A DNA stretch of 26,515 bases, taken from contig WFQV01000096.1 in the NCBI GenBank assembly GCA_015486905.1, positions 1-26,515 of the forward strand. The letters are read 5' to 3'. The notes beneath the pieces are model-generated. The model was not told the DNA's origin and ran no database searches. It saw only the letters and a program-made list of their open reading frames with translations. Shown here in pieces: positions 26,498 through 26,515 of the stretch; the stretch's first letter is position 1; each line of letters begins with the position of its first letter. A program made the translations under genes and the position numbers. This DNA is from Melioribacteraceae bacterium. Its GTDB lineage: Bacteria; Bacteroidota; Ignavibacteria; Ignavibacteriales; Melioribacteraceae.

Positions 26498-26515
26498 AGA
26501 AGTTTTTTAGTTTAA

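Overview
The window reads as one chromosomal stretch from a low-to-moderate GC member of the FCB (Bacteroidota-Chlorobi) group, most likely Ignavibacteria or a relative. The evidence is a canonical type IX secretion (T9SS) type-A C-terminal sorting domain containing YQNYPNPFNPSTTIEY, signal peptides ending in FAQ or YGQ, outer-membrane barrels ending in an aromatic or hydrophobic residue, and a pair resembling the GldL/GldM motor. The taxonomic call is inference; no rRNA or housekeeping gene is present.

Every gene lies on the minus strand, so the biological order runs from right to left. At the right edge is a four-helix membrane protein resembling DUF2254 (24855-26408). After a 128-bp AT-rich gap holding a CRP/FNR-like palindrome comes a tightly packed block of eight genes, with gaps of 2 to 25 nt, that looks like a single operon of about 24.7 kb. 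It encodes: a GldL-like two-helix motor protein (24193-24726); a short single-pass GldM-N-like protein (23564-24172); a separately secreted periplasmic beta-rich protein that could supply the rest of GldM (22447-23538); two tandem copies of a two-gene outer-membrane barrel cassette, A-B (20932-22437, 19529-20929) and A'-B' (18007-19521, 16574-17992); a 5220-residue secreted protein with exactly 50 Ig-like repeats of about 93 residues plus dockerin-like, cohesin-like and T9SS sorting domains (889-16551); and a lipoprotein with a cohesin-like domain (27-875), after which the window ends.

A working model, which is inference: the GldL/GldM-like proteins form a proton-driven inner-membrane motor of the T9SS/gliding type. 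The separate periplasmic GldM-C-like protein carries the motion across the periplasm. The barrel pairs A/B and A'/B' form the outer-membrane part. The giant Ig-repeat protein is the exported surface fibre, perhaps held near its base by a cohesin-dockerin contact with the lipoprotein. The gene order resembles a dedicated, reduced motor-plus-adhesin module. No GldK, GldN, SprA or PorU homologue is visible here, so the module probably relies on a T9SS encoded elsewhere.

There is no gene-free stretch longer than 128 bp. I saw no tRNA, rRNA, CRISPR array, insertion sequence or convincing intrinsic terminator.
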